Source: an uncultured Bacteroidales bacterium
GTDB taxonomy: Bacteria; Bacteroidota; Bacteroidia; Bacteroidales; FEN-979
Length of the DNA: 54,075 bases
Assembly (NCBI GenBank): GCA_903915465.1
Contig: CAIWTA010000187.1
Coordinates: 1-54,075, forward strand
Direction: 5' to 3'
The notes below the pieces were generated by a model. That model did not search any database. It saw only the letters and a list, made by a program, of their open reading frames with translations, and was not told the DNA's origin. Below are positions 9,056 through 15,909 of the stretch, piece after piece. Every line of letters begins with the position of its first letter. Position 1 is the stretch's first letter. The position numbers were made by a program, and so were the translations under genes.

Positions 9056-9855
9056 TATCCTCCAATGTTGTGAAATTTATTTACACTGTTTACCGTTCCT
9101 TTTTCCGGTTTTACATGGATAGCTTTTCTCAGGGCTTCACTTACACCGAGTTCGCGGATATTGAAACCAATATTGTCGAAAAGACAAGGTTTGATGATGC
9201 CATTGGCAGTCAGCCTGAGCCGGTCGCAAAGGTTGCAGTCACCTCCTGTGCCTCCCTCCACTTTGGAGAATCCGCCGTTTCCGAGATTCATCTCATGAAT
9301 AAATCTAACGTCAAGTCCATTGTTTTTGCAGAATTGCTTAACTTCCATGGCATTCTGTTCAGATGATGAAACCCTCACAACACAGTTGATCTTTATAGGG
9401 CCAAGGTTTGTTTTCTTTGCAGCTTCAATTCCATTAAAAACCTTGTTGATGTTCCCTCCCCTGGTGATCCGGGCATAATTTTCAGGATTCACTGTATCCA
9501 GACTGATATTGACCCTGTGCAGGCCGGCTTTCGCAAGCCCTTCAGCATATTGATCGAGCAGGATTCCATTCGTGGTAAGCCCTAAATCGGTAATTTCATT
9601 GATTGCAGTTATCATTTTAACAAAACTTGTAACCCCTTTTCTGACAAGTGGCTCTCCACCCGTGATCCTGACTTTGGTAATGCCGAGCCGGACTGCTTCT
9701 CGCACAACTTCCATGATCTCCTCATAAGAAAGAATATCCTTATGATCCATCAGTTTGATTCCTTCCTCCGGCATGCAGTACAGGCATCTTAAATTGCACC
9801 GGTCGGTAATGGAAATCCGAAGATAACTGATGTCCCTGTTATATCTGTCTAACAT
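9055..9855 (-). CDS. moaA: GTP 3',8-cyclase MoaA, unusually short
   Basis: A radical SAM enzyme that starts molybdenum cofactor synthesis from GTP. The N-terminal cluster ligands are Cys20, Cys24 and Cys27 (CNLRCLYC), followed by TGGEP at about 65-69. The C-terminal 4Fe-4S ligands are Cys207, Cys210 and Cys224 (CX2CX13C), and the chain ends in the Gly-Gly needed for MoaA activity. At 266 residues it is some 60 shorter than usual. The loss lies mainly between RFIHEMNLGNGG and the second cluster. All core motifs survive, so it is probably functional. The ATG at 9855 overlaps the end of moeA by 17 bases, and the stop touches moaC. Confidence 0.93.
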   Translation of the reverse strand: MLDRYNRDISYLRISITDRCNLRCLYCMPEEGIKLMDHKDILSYEEIMEVVREAVRLGITKVRITGGEPLVRKGVTSFVKMITAINEITDLGLTTNGILLDQYAEGLAKAGLHRVNISLDTVNPENYARITRGGNINKVFNGIEAAKKTNLGPIKINCVVRVSSSEQNAMEVKQFCKNNGLDVRFIHEMNLGNGGFSKVEGGTGGDCNLCDRLRLTANGIIKPCLFDNIGFNIRELGVSEALRKAIHVKPEKGTVNSVNKFHNIGG

Positions 9856-11011
9856 TTATAATTTTCCCTTTTTCGAATAAGGTTTCCCCGATTTCCATCA
9901 TGCTTATCCCATTGGCCATTGAATACGCATTAATATGAGCAGAGCCATGATATTCCAGAGGAAACACTTCACCGTGTTCGACTTTCACTGGTATGATTGA
10001 TTTTCTGGTGGATTTTGACCGGGAATAATCAATTCCTATTGGCAATAGTAAATCAACAGGTGGCGAAGAATCTCCCATCATCTTGCGCAAGAATGGCTTA
10101 ATTAACATCTCAAAAACAACAAATGCAGAAACAGGATTCCCGGGGAGTCCGAAAATAAACTGATTTCCCCTTCTTCCAAAAATGGTAGGGCGTCCGGGTT
10201 GGATGGCAATACTTTTAAAGAGAATCTTGACTCCAATTTTATCCATCACTTCGGGCACATAATCATAATCTCCTATTGATACGCCACCTGTGAGAAGAAC
10301 GATATCGTATTGATCGAGGGCATTTCTAATTAACATAGTAAGTGAAGTCTCCGTATCCAGGGCGATTCCTTCATAATGCGGATTGGCTCCTGCTTTGATT
10401 AACTGCCCCATCAACTGATATGCGTTTGAATTCCTGATATGGGAAGGGGAAGGAACATGCACAGGTTCAACCAATTCGTTGCCTGTTGACAACACACCTA
10501 CTTCTGCACGGTTAAAAACGAGAGGATTGATTTTCCCGACTGAAGCTAAAACTGCAAGATGTTGCGGGCGGATATAAGTTCCTGTTGAAAGGACAAGCTC
10601 TCCTTCTTTGATATCTTCGCCTTTGAAGCAGATATTCCGGCCAGATTCTTTTGCGATGAACCGGATGTTACCATTTCCAAGGGTTTGTGTGTCTTCAACC
10701 ATGACAACCCCATCAGCTCCTTCCGGAATCATTGCTCCTGTCATGATCTTCGCACATTGACCAGCTTTCAGGATCTTTTCCGGTATTTTTCCGGCTGGGA
10801 TAACTTCCACCACTTTTAAGGTCAAAGCGAGATCTTCCATGCGAACCGCAAATCCGTCAACAGCAGACTTATCAAAAGGTGGCATGTCGAGATCAGAAAA
10901 AACCTCCTCAGCAAGCACCCTGTCGAGGGAATTCATCATCTGAACATGCTCGGAACGCAAGGGCTGAGCGTTGCTCATCACTATTTCAAAAGCTTCTTCG
11001 AATCGGATCAT
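9839..11011 (-). CDS. moeA: Molybdopterin molybdenumtransferase MoeA
   Basis: MoeA inserts molybdate (or tungstate) into adenylylated molybdopterin. The 390-residue length matches the family. Motifs include PPFDKSAVDGFAVR near residue 44, GAMIPEGADGVVMVED, LTGGVSIGDYDYV and FGLPGNPVSAFV. The ATG at 11011 gives the standard MIRFEEAF start. A TTG four codons upstream is an alternative not needed. It overlaps moaA and begins 77 bases after wtpC, with a possible internal promoter between. Confidence 0.96.
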   Translation of the reverse strand: MIRFEEAFEIVMSNAQPLRSEHVQMMNSLDRVLAEEVFSDLDMPPFDKSAVDGFAVRMEDLALTLKVVEVIPAGKIPEKILKAGQCAKIMTGAMIPEGADGVVMVEDTQTLGNGNIRFIAKESGRNICFKGEDIKEGELVLSTGTYIRPQHLAVLASVGKINPLVFNRAEVGVLSTGNELVEPVHVPSPSHIRNSNAYQLMGQLIKAGANPHYEGIALDTETSLTMLIRNALDQYDIVLLTGGVSIGDYDYVPEVMDKIGVKILFKSIAIQPGRPTIFGRRGNQFIFGLPGNPVSAFVVFEMLIKPFLRKMMGDSSPPVDLLLPIGIDYSRSKSTRKSIIPVKVEHGEVFPLEYHGSAHINAYSMANGISMMEIGETLFEKGKIINVRQI

Positions 11012-11057
11012 TTGAATTAACAATTAATGGGTGAGTACAATCAGAAAAGTATGCTTA

Positions 11058-11065
11058 CAAAGATA
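11058..11065 (-). promoter_or_regulatory. Possible internal -7 box before moeA
   Basis: Reads TATCTTTG on the minus strand, matching TAnnTTTG, in the 77-base gap between wtpC and moeA. No good -33 TTG is seen. If real it would let the cofactor genes be expressed apart from the transporter. Confidence 0.4.
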
Positions 11066-11087
11066 CAACTATCCAGAATTGTAAGTT

Positions 11088-12140
11088 TTAATCCTTGATG
11101 AATCTGACAGCCGTTGCTTTAAAATGGATCCATAGTACCGATCCTTCAGTGATATCGAGCGTGTTAATGCTTTCCCGGGTAATCAGCGCATGAATCCTGA
11201 TGCCAATATCCAGGATCACTTCAACACCATTTGATGCGGGAATTATTTCAGTAACCCTGCCCGAAAAATTATTAAGCGCACTTGATTGCATCATTTCTTT
11301 TGACAGGAAAATATCTTCACCTCTAAGAATCAGGCAGCCTTTTCCTGCCGGTTCATCTGTTTCAATCCTGATCCTGATCTTGTCTTCCACCAATCCATAA
11401 CTGGCTTCGTTTTCCTTTATCAGCCGTACTTTAAAAAAGTTTTTAACACCTACAAAGTGAGCGACAAATTCGAATTTTGGAAACCGGAATACCTCTTCCG
11501 GCGTTCCTTCCTGGATAATCTTTCCTTTGTCGATCACTGCAATTTTATTTCCCAGGGAAAGAGCTTCCTCATAATCATGTGTTACATGAAGGATCGTCTG
11601 ACCCTGGCGATGTATCTTACGAAGCATTGAACGAAGATCTGCCTTTAGAAGCGTATCAAGAGAAGCCAATGGTTCATCCAGCAAAAGCACCAATGGCTGC
11701 TGAATCAGGGTTCTTGCAAGCGCGACCCGCTGAAGCTCTCCACCCGACAAAGTTGAAGGACGCCTGTGCAGAAGTTCAGCAATTCCAAGAAGAGCAGCGG
11801 TTGAAAGAACTTTCTCCTGTTTTTGCTTATGATTTAATTTGTCGCCATGTAGTGAATATCCAATATTTTCCATGACAGAAAGGTGCGGAAAAATTGCATG
11901 ATCCTGAAATACAAGGCCGATCCTTCGTTGCTGAATTTTTTCATGGGTAATATCTCTTCCTTCAAGGAAAACCGAACCCTTATCAGGCTGAACCAATCCT
12001 GCAATTACTTCCAGTAGCATTGACTTTCCTGCTCCGGATTCACCCAATAACATAAAATAATCCCCTTTTTCAACGTTAAAAGAAACAGCATTCAGACTAA
12101 ATCCGGGAAAGTTTTTAGAGATTTTATCCAGTTTCAACAT
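11088..12140 (-). CDS. wtpC: Molybdate/tungstate ABC transporter ATP-binding protein
   Basis: A 350-residue ATPase that powers oxyanion import. Walker A GESGAGKS at 33-40, Q-loop around VFQD at 77-80, signature LSGGE at 131-135, Walker B LLLDEP at 152-157, and a His switch in HVTHDYEEA. The C-terminal 110 residues form a TOBE-like regulatory domain (LILRGEDIFLS, then ITEGSVLWIHFKATAV), found in molybdate and related importers. It follows wtpB by 41 bases. WtpC, ModC or TupC naming cannot be settled by sequence alone; the WtpA-like binding protein in the operon favours Wtp. Confidence 0.92.
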   Translation of the reverse strand: MLKLDKISKNFPGFSLNAVSFNVEKGDYFMLLGESGAGKSMLLEVIAGLVQPDKGSVFLEGRDITHEKIQQRRIGLVFQDHAIFPHLSVMENIGYSLHGDKLNHKQKQEKVLSTAALLGIAELLHRRPSTLSGGELQRVALARTLIQQPLVLLLDEPLASLDTLLKADLRSMLRKIHRQGQTILHVTHDYEEALSLGNKIAVIDKGKIIQEGTPEEVFRFPKFEFVAHFVGVKNFFKVRLIKENEASYGLVEDKIRIRIETDEPAGKGCLILRGEDIFLSKEMMQSSALNNFSGRVTEIIPASNGVEVILDIGIRIHALITRESINTLDITEGSVLWIHFKATAVRFIKD

Positions 12141-12181
12141 AGTTGTTCTGCCTTTCGTTGTTTATTCAATTTGTCGATATC

Positions 12182-12964
12182 TTATTCAACATTCTTTTCT
12201 TTGGCTAACGAACGAAGCAGGATAAAAACGGAAAGAGAAATCAGGATGAACAGGACTGAAACAGGTCGTGCATATTTTAATCCGAAGGATCCAAACCGTT
12301 CAAAAATCAAAATCGGTGTGATCATCGGGTGGTAAGCAACCATGATAACGGCACCGAATTCGCTCATTCCGCGGGCAAACATCAGAATCAATCCTGAAAC
12401 AATATTTCTCCATGCCAGTGGAAGTGAGATGGTGAAAAACACCCGGGTTGGTGATGCTCCTAATGTTAGCGCCGCTTTTTCAAGACGCTCAGGAACACCT
12501 GCAAAACCATCACGTGCAGCATTGATCAGATAAGGAATGCTGACGAACGCCATGGCAATGGTGATACCTGCAGGATTCCCGACAAAATTCAACCCTACCG
12601 ATGAACCTATTTTCCCCATAAGACTGTCGCGAGAAACGAAACCAAGAATTGCTATTCCTGCAGCCGAATGAGGTATCACAACCGGGAGATCGATAATTCC
12701 GGTGATCAATTTTTTCAATGGAAATTTTTTTCTGACAAGCAGGTAGGATAAAGGAATGGCCGCAATCGCAAAGATCAGCGTACCGGTCATGGAAGTCCAG
12801 ATGGTCAGCCAGATACTATCCCTGACTTCAGTTTCTTTGGCCGTTTCAAACAGACTGACCGGGCTGGTTTTGAGAAATATCCCAAGCAATGGAGCCAGGA
12901 TAAAAAGCAGTACCAATGCACCAAGAAAGATAAATATATGGTGTAAAGAAAGGACCTTTTTCAA
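12182..12964 (-). CDS. wtpB: Molybdate/tungstate ABC transporter permease
   Basis: A 260-residue inner-membrane permease of the ModB/WtpB type with about six hydrophobic helices, the first at about 11-31. The EAA-like loop that contacts the ATPase reads RLEKAALTLGASPTRVFFTISLP. The start is a TTG at 12964: the frame is closed by a stop three codons upstream and no ATG occurs before the first helix. It begins 12 bases after the SUOX-like gene, so the two are likely cotranscribed. Confidence 0.9.
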   Translation of the reverse strand: MKKVLSLHHIFIFLGALVLLFILAPLLGIFLKTSPVSLFETAKETEVRDSIWLTIWTSMTGTLIFAIAAIPLSYLLVRKKFPLKKLITGIIDLPVVIPHSAAGIAILGFVSRDSLMGKIGSSVGLNFVGNPAGITIAMAFVSIPYLINAARDGFAGVPERLEKAALTLGASPTRVFFTISLPLAWRNIVSGLILMFARGMSEFGAVIMVAYHPMITPILIFERFGSFGLKYARPVSVLFILISLSVFILLRSLAKEKNVE

Positions 12965-12976
12965 TTGATAATTCTA

Positions 12977-14056
12977 TCAATAAATAAGCAGTATCTCAGA
13001 CAAAGCTTTCACAGCCCGATCAGAGAAGAAATCACAAGCGGGGAATATCCTGAATTTTCCACCATCTTTTTCCTTTTCACACGGAACTATGAGGACTTCC
13101 GCCTGGTCATTTCGATTCACTATTTCACTGTACGAAAACGCTGACCTGTATCCGTCTTTTCCCACCAGGATAACTATTCCCTTTTGGAGATTATTTTTAT
13201 CCATCCTGAAATGAGTTGAAAGGACTTCTTTCAGATAAACTCCTGTGAAAGGCTGAGTGCTGTGAATTCCACGTCCCCGGCCATAAAAGATTGTATGAAC
13301 TGTTTCATTCTGGAATTTCCTTGGTAGTTCAGTAATTTTTCCCACCTCTTTTTCTCCATTAAAGATTTTCACCTCATTTGAATACAATGGCGTTAAATCG
13401 CGGTTTACAGGAATCGAACGGGCATAGGATTTTACGGTAATTTTTACAGGATTGGAAATGTTGCGTTCGGTGATCAGGTCGTTGGCAACAACAAGTTTGC
13501 TTTCTTTGGGCAATGGCCAAAGGTCCTTTGTTTTACTTGGAACAATCCGGGCTACACTTGTGGCAATGATCGAATTATGAAGGAAATTGGGATAGTAGAT
13601 TTCTCCCCAGCTCAAAATTACTTTTTCTCCGTTTGAATTTTCAATCTCCACGAAGAGATCGATGATTGGCTTATACTCTGCGGCATTCTTCTTCTTAATA
13701 ATACGGTCATTCAGAATATCAAAAAGGGAATAACCATCATACCGGTATGCCCCGACGAAAGAATCCTGACCTTCTCCTTGCAAAATGGTTTCTTTCACAA
13801 TTACCAAGTGTTTTGAAAGCTTGGAAAAATCGACTTTCCCGGGATTTTCAATTTCACCGGTAATTTCAATTTCACTTCCAGGAAGTGTGTAAGTCTCTGT
13901 ATTGTCGTAAAAGTTGTTGTTCCTGTCTGAAGAATCAGCAGCCGGGGTGATGGCAATCTTGTTGGTGTTGTTATTCATCGTCTGGGCTTTCATGTCTGCA
14001 TGGAAAGCAAAGGATAAAAGTAACAGGATAATTGATACATTCAGAAAAAGTTTCAT
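12977..14056 (-). CDS. Secreted protein with two SUOX-fold-like halves in the Mo/W operon
   Basis: A 359-residue exported protein (signal peptide about residues 1-24, ending MKAQ) with two weak copies of the oxidoreductase molybdopterin-binding (sulfite-oxidase) fold. The first reads ITGEIENPGKVDFSKL and later YRYDGYSLFDILND; the second reads FTGVYLKEVL, then ILVGKDGYRSAFSYSEI. The cysteine that binds the pterin metal in true sulfite-oxidase domains is not seen at the matching place in either copy; the only late cysteines lie in IVPCEKEK and FPACDFF. It sits between wtpA and wtpB in the same direction, so a periplasmic role in oxyanion or cofactor handling is likely but unproven. The fold call rests on motif resemblance only. 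Confidence 0.75.
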   Translation of the reverse strand: MKLFLNVSIILLLLSFAFHADMKAQTMNNNTNKIAITPAADSSDRNNNFYDNTETYTLPGSEIEITGEIENPGKVDFSKLSKHLVIVKETILQGEGQDSFVGAYRYDGYSLFDILNDRIIKKKNAAEYKPIIDLFVEIENSNGEKVILSWGEIYYPNFLHNSIIATSVARIVPSKTKDLWPLPKESKLVVANDLITERNISNPVKITVKSYARSIPVNRDLTPLYSNEVKIFNGEKEVGKITELPRKFQNETVHTIFYGRGRGIHSTQPFTGVYLKEVLSTHFRMDKNNLQKGIVILVGKDGYRSAFSYSEIVNRNDQAEVLIVPCEKEKDGGKFRIFPACDFFSDRAVKALSEILLIY

Positions 14057-14087
14057 AGGTTTATGGTTGAAAGGTTTATAAGTTGAT

Positions 14088-14129
14088 AAGTCGAAAGTCG
14101 AAAGTCAAAAGTCGAAAGTCGAAAGTCAA
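14088..14129. repeat. Six tandem heptamers (AAGTCGA/AAGTCAA)
   Basis: Six exact 7-base units in the order CGA, CGA, CAA, CGA, CGA, CAA at the variable end, so the block is also two copies of a 21-base unit. It lies in the 136-base gap between wtpA and the SUOX-like gene. Heptamer slippage is the likely origin. Confidence 0.85.
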
Positions 14130-14192
14130 AAATAATCAACAGCCTATTGCATATCGTTTAAAGCAATAATCGCAAAAGCCGGAAAAACCTAT

Positions 14193-15161
14193 TCATGGTT
14201 TGCCGGGTTTAGCAAACAGCCGCAATTCTTTTGGTAATTTTTCATAATTCCCGGTTTCCATTGGGATCACAGACGGTTGCCCATTCTTTTCCATGATCTT
14301 CATCCCTCTTTCCCTGCTCAGTAAAAACTCAAGGAATACAATTGCCGCCGTCTTGTTAGGAGCATCACGCAACATGGTAACACCATAGATCATCGGTTCA
14401 CCTTTTATCACTTCCTTTTTTCCTGGCTCTTTCCCGTTAATTTCAGTAGAAGCCGTTGCATAAAGACTTGCGTTGGCCATGTCCCTTAAGTTGATCTCAT
14501 CAGGAAGCCGGATAAATTTCAATTTATGTTGTATTGCAACAGAACGATAGAGGAAGATATAATCAATACTTCCCGATTCAAGCATAGCAACCAGATCAAC
14601 TTCTTTGGGACGCATATAATTTTGATCCTTATCAGTGATTGTTTTCTCAAGACCGGGTTTTTTGTAATATTTCTCAGCAAGCTTTAGCGTCAGGACCGTA
14701 CGGTAGCCACAAGGATCTGAATTAGGATCTGCCCGGCTAAAAGCCACATCTTTTTTCAACAAGAGGTCATACCAGTTCTTTCCGTTGATTTGTGAAGCAT
14801 ACCTCGAACTCTCATGGAACACAATGGAAAGTTCATTACTGACAAATTTGATGTTCCAGTCAGCATATTTTGGAATCAGCATATTATCAATTACAGAGTA
14901 ATCGGATGATGCAAGAATATCACAGGGACGATTTAAATCCGTGATCTTACGGGCAGAAGCAACACTACCTGCTGATTCCAGCAAGATCTTAACATTCGGG
15001 TACAACTTTTTGAATTCATTTGCCACTTCTTTCATTGGCACCGAAAGACTCCCGGCATGAAAGATGATCAGGTCACCGGAAAGAGTTGGAATCTTCGATT
15101 GAGATAATCCAACAATTGACAAAAACAATAATAATACAAATAACAGGAAGAATCTTTTCAT
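14193..15161 (-). CDS. wtpA: Tungstate/molybdate-binding periplasmic protein WtpA-like
   Basis: A 322-residue extracytoplasmic solute-binding protein. Signal peptide at about 1-21 (MKRFFLLFVLLLFLSIVGLS). The mature part starts with LIIFHAGSLSVPMKEV and carries ASSDYSVID, RADPNSDPCGYR and IDYIFLYRSVAIQHKLKF, all characteristic of the WtpA branch rather than classical ModA. WtpA proteins bind tungstate and molybdate tightly with octahedral coordination. First gene of the leftward transporter operon. No lipobox is seen, so it is probably soluble in the periplasm. Confidence 0.93.
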   Translation of the reverse strand: MKRFFLLFVLLLFLSIVGLSQSKIPTLSGDLIIFHAGSLSVPMKEVANEFKKLYPNVKILLESAGSVASARKITDLNRPCDILASSDYSVIDNMLIPKYADWNIKFVSNELSIVFHESSRYASQINGKNWYDLLLKKDVAFSRADPNSDPCGYRTVLTLKLAEKYYKKPGLEKTITDKDQNYMRPKEVDLVAMLESGSIDYIFLYRSVAIQHKLKFIRLPDEINLRDMANASLYATASTEINGKEPGKKEVIKGEPMIYGVTMLRDAPNKTAAIVFLEFLLSRERGMKIMEKNGQPSVIPMETGNYEKLPKELRLFAKPGKP

Positions 15162-15230
15162 AAAAATAAAAATGTGTTTTTTGGCGTGTTATAGAATCAA
15201 CTATGAGACTGCTCCGAAAAATATATATTT

Positions 15231-15319
15231 GGACTAAAGTCCATTAACAAACTGATTATCAATAACCCCGACCTTAAGGTCGGGGTTAGGCAGATCCCGA
15301 AAATATAGGGCTTTAGCCC
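15231..15319. repeat. Triple palindrome element between wtpA and the ModE-like gene
   Basis: Three adjacent self-complementary blocks: GGACTAAAGTCC at 15231-15242, a perfect 26-bp palindrome at 15263-15288 centred on CGACCTTAAGGTCG, and GGGCTTTAGCCC at 15308-15319. It sits in the 197-base gap between wtpA and the ModE-like gene. Likely a dispersed REP-like unit that could also end transcription of the regulator gene. Confidence 0.8.
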
Positions 15320-15358
15320 AATACCATTCTTGGATAGCTAATTTTAGAGTGGGCTTAA

Positions 15359-15736
15359 CTATTTTTTCAGATCCTTTATTAACGTGTCAAATCCCTTTAC
15401 AATCACGGAATCTACCGAAGCATGAAACCGATCGAAAGCCATGACAAACTTTTTGCCCTCCTGGGTAAGTTTAGTTGTCCCGCCATCATTTCCTCCGCGG
15501 TGCTTTTCAAGCAGTGGAAACCCAAAAAATGTTTCAATTTTTTTTAAACTTCCCCAGGTCCGCCTGTAAGTCCATCCGAGCTCATCACAAGCAGCTTTTA
15601 TTGATCCCTTCTCCTCTATCAATTTGAGTATCTTCCATTTCCCGTCGCCAAGAATACCCTTTCCATCCTTATCCGATAACCAAATCTTGTAATTTAACTG
15701 GATACCAGAGAGTTTGTTCTCAAATGATTGTTCCAT
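15359..15736 (-). CDS. ModE-type winged helix-turn-helix regulator, DNA-binding domain only
   Basis: A 125-residue protein matching the N-terminal domain of ModE. The HTH region reads GSIKAACDELGWTYRRTWGS, then GFPLLEKHRGGNDGGTTKLT. The molybdate-binding TOBE pair of full-length ModE (about 260 residues in E. coli) is absent, so metal sensing would need another partner or a different signal. Its place at the head of the wtp/moa cluster argues for control of molybdenum or tungsten genes. Cytosolic. Short ModE-like proteins are widespread in other phyla. Confidence 0.88.
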   Translation of the reverse strand: MEQSFENKLSGIQLNYKIWLSDKDGKGILGDGKWKILKLIEEKGSIKAACDELGWTYRRTWGSLKKIETFFGFPLLEKHRGGNDGGTTKLTQEGKKFVMAFDRFHASVDSVIVKGFDTLIKDLKK

Positions 15737-15768
15737 GCCACAAATTTGGGTAAAAATACAATTTTATA

Positions 15769-15792
15769 CGATATGTGTTTACCGACATATCC
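15769..15792. promoter_or_regulatory. ModE-like box 1 (inverted repeat)
   Basis: GATATGT at 15770-15776 and ACATATC at 15785-15791 form a 7-bp inverted repeat with an 8-base spacer, preceded by C. It lies 33-55 bases before the regulator ATG, over the expected -33 region of that gene. The shape resembles known ModE operators (CGnTATA half sites). Confidence 0.55.
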
Positions 15793-15826
15793 GACAATTA
15801 TATTAGAATTGTTCTAAATAAAGAAT

Positions 15827-15834
15827 TACCTTTG
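15827..15834 (+). promoter_or_regulatory. -7 box of pruA
   Basis: TACCTTTG matches TAnnTTTG. A TTG at 15809-15811 is a possible -33 element with a shorter than usual gap of 15. The predicted transcript start is near 15841, some 70 bases before the pruA ATG. Confidence 0.55.
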
Positions 15835-15852
15835 CAGCGGTCATGTACATGT

Positions 15853-15876
15853 CGATATGCAATAATAAACATATCG
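15853..15876. promoter_or_regulatory. ModE-like box 2 (inverted repeat)
   Basis: CGATATG at 15853-15859 and CATATCG at 15870-15876, a perfect 7-bp inverted repeat around 10 bases. It matches box 1 in sequence and spacing (CGATATG, 9-10 bases, CATATC) and lies just downstream of the predicted pruA transcript start, a place typical of repression. Confidence 0.55.
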
Positions 15877-15909
15877 TAAAAAGATTATTTTTGCAAAAAT
15901 TTGAGACTT

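Noticed and set aside
14088-14129. Heptamer array considered as a CRISPR
   Set aside because: Units are 7 bases with no spacers and no cas genes are present.
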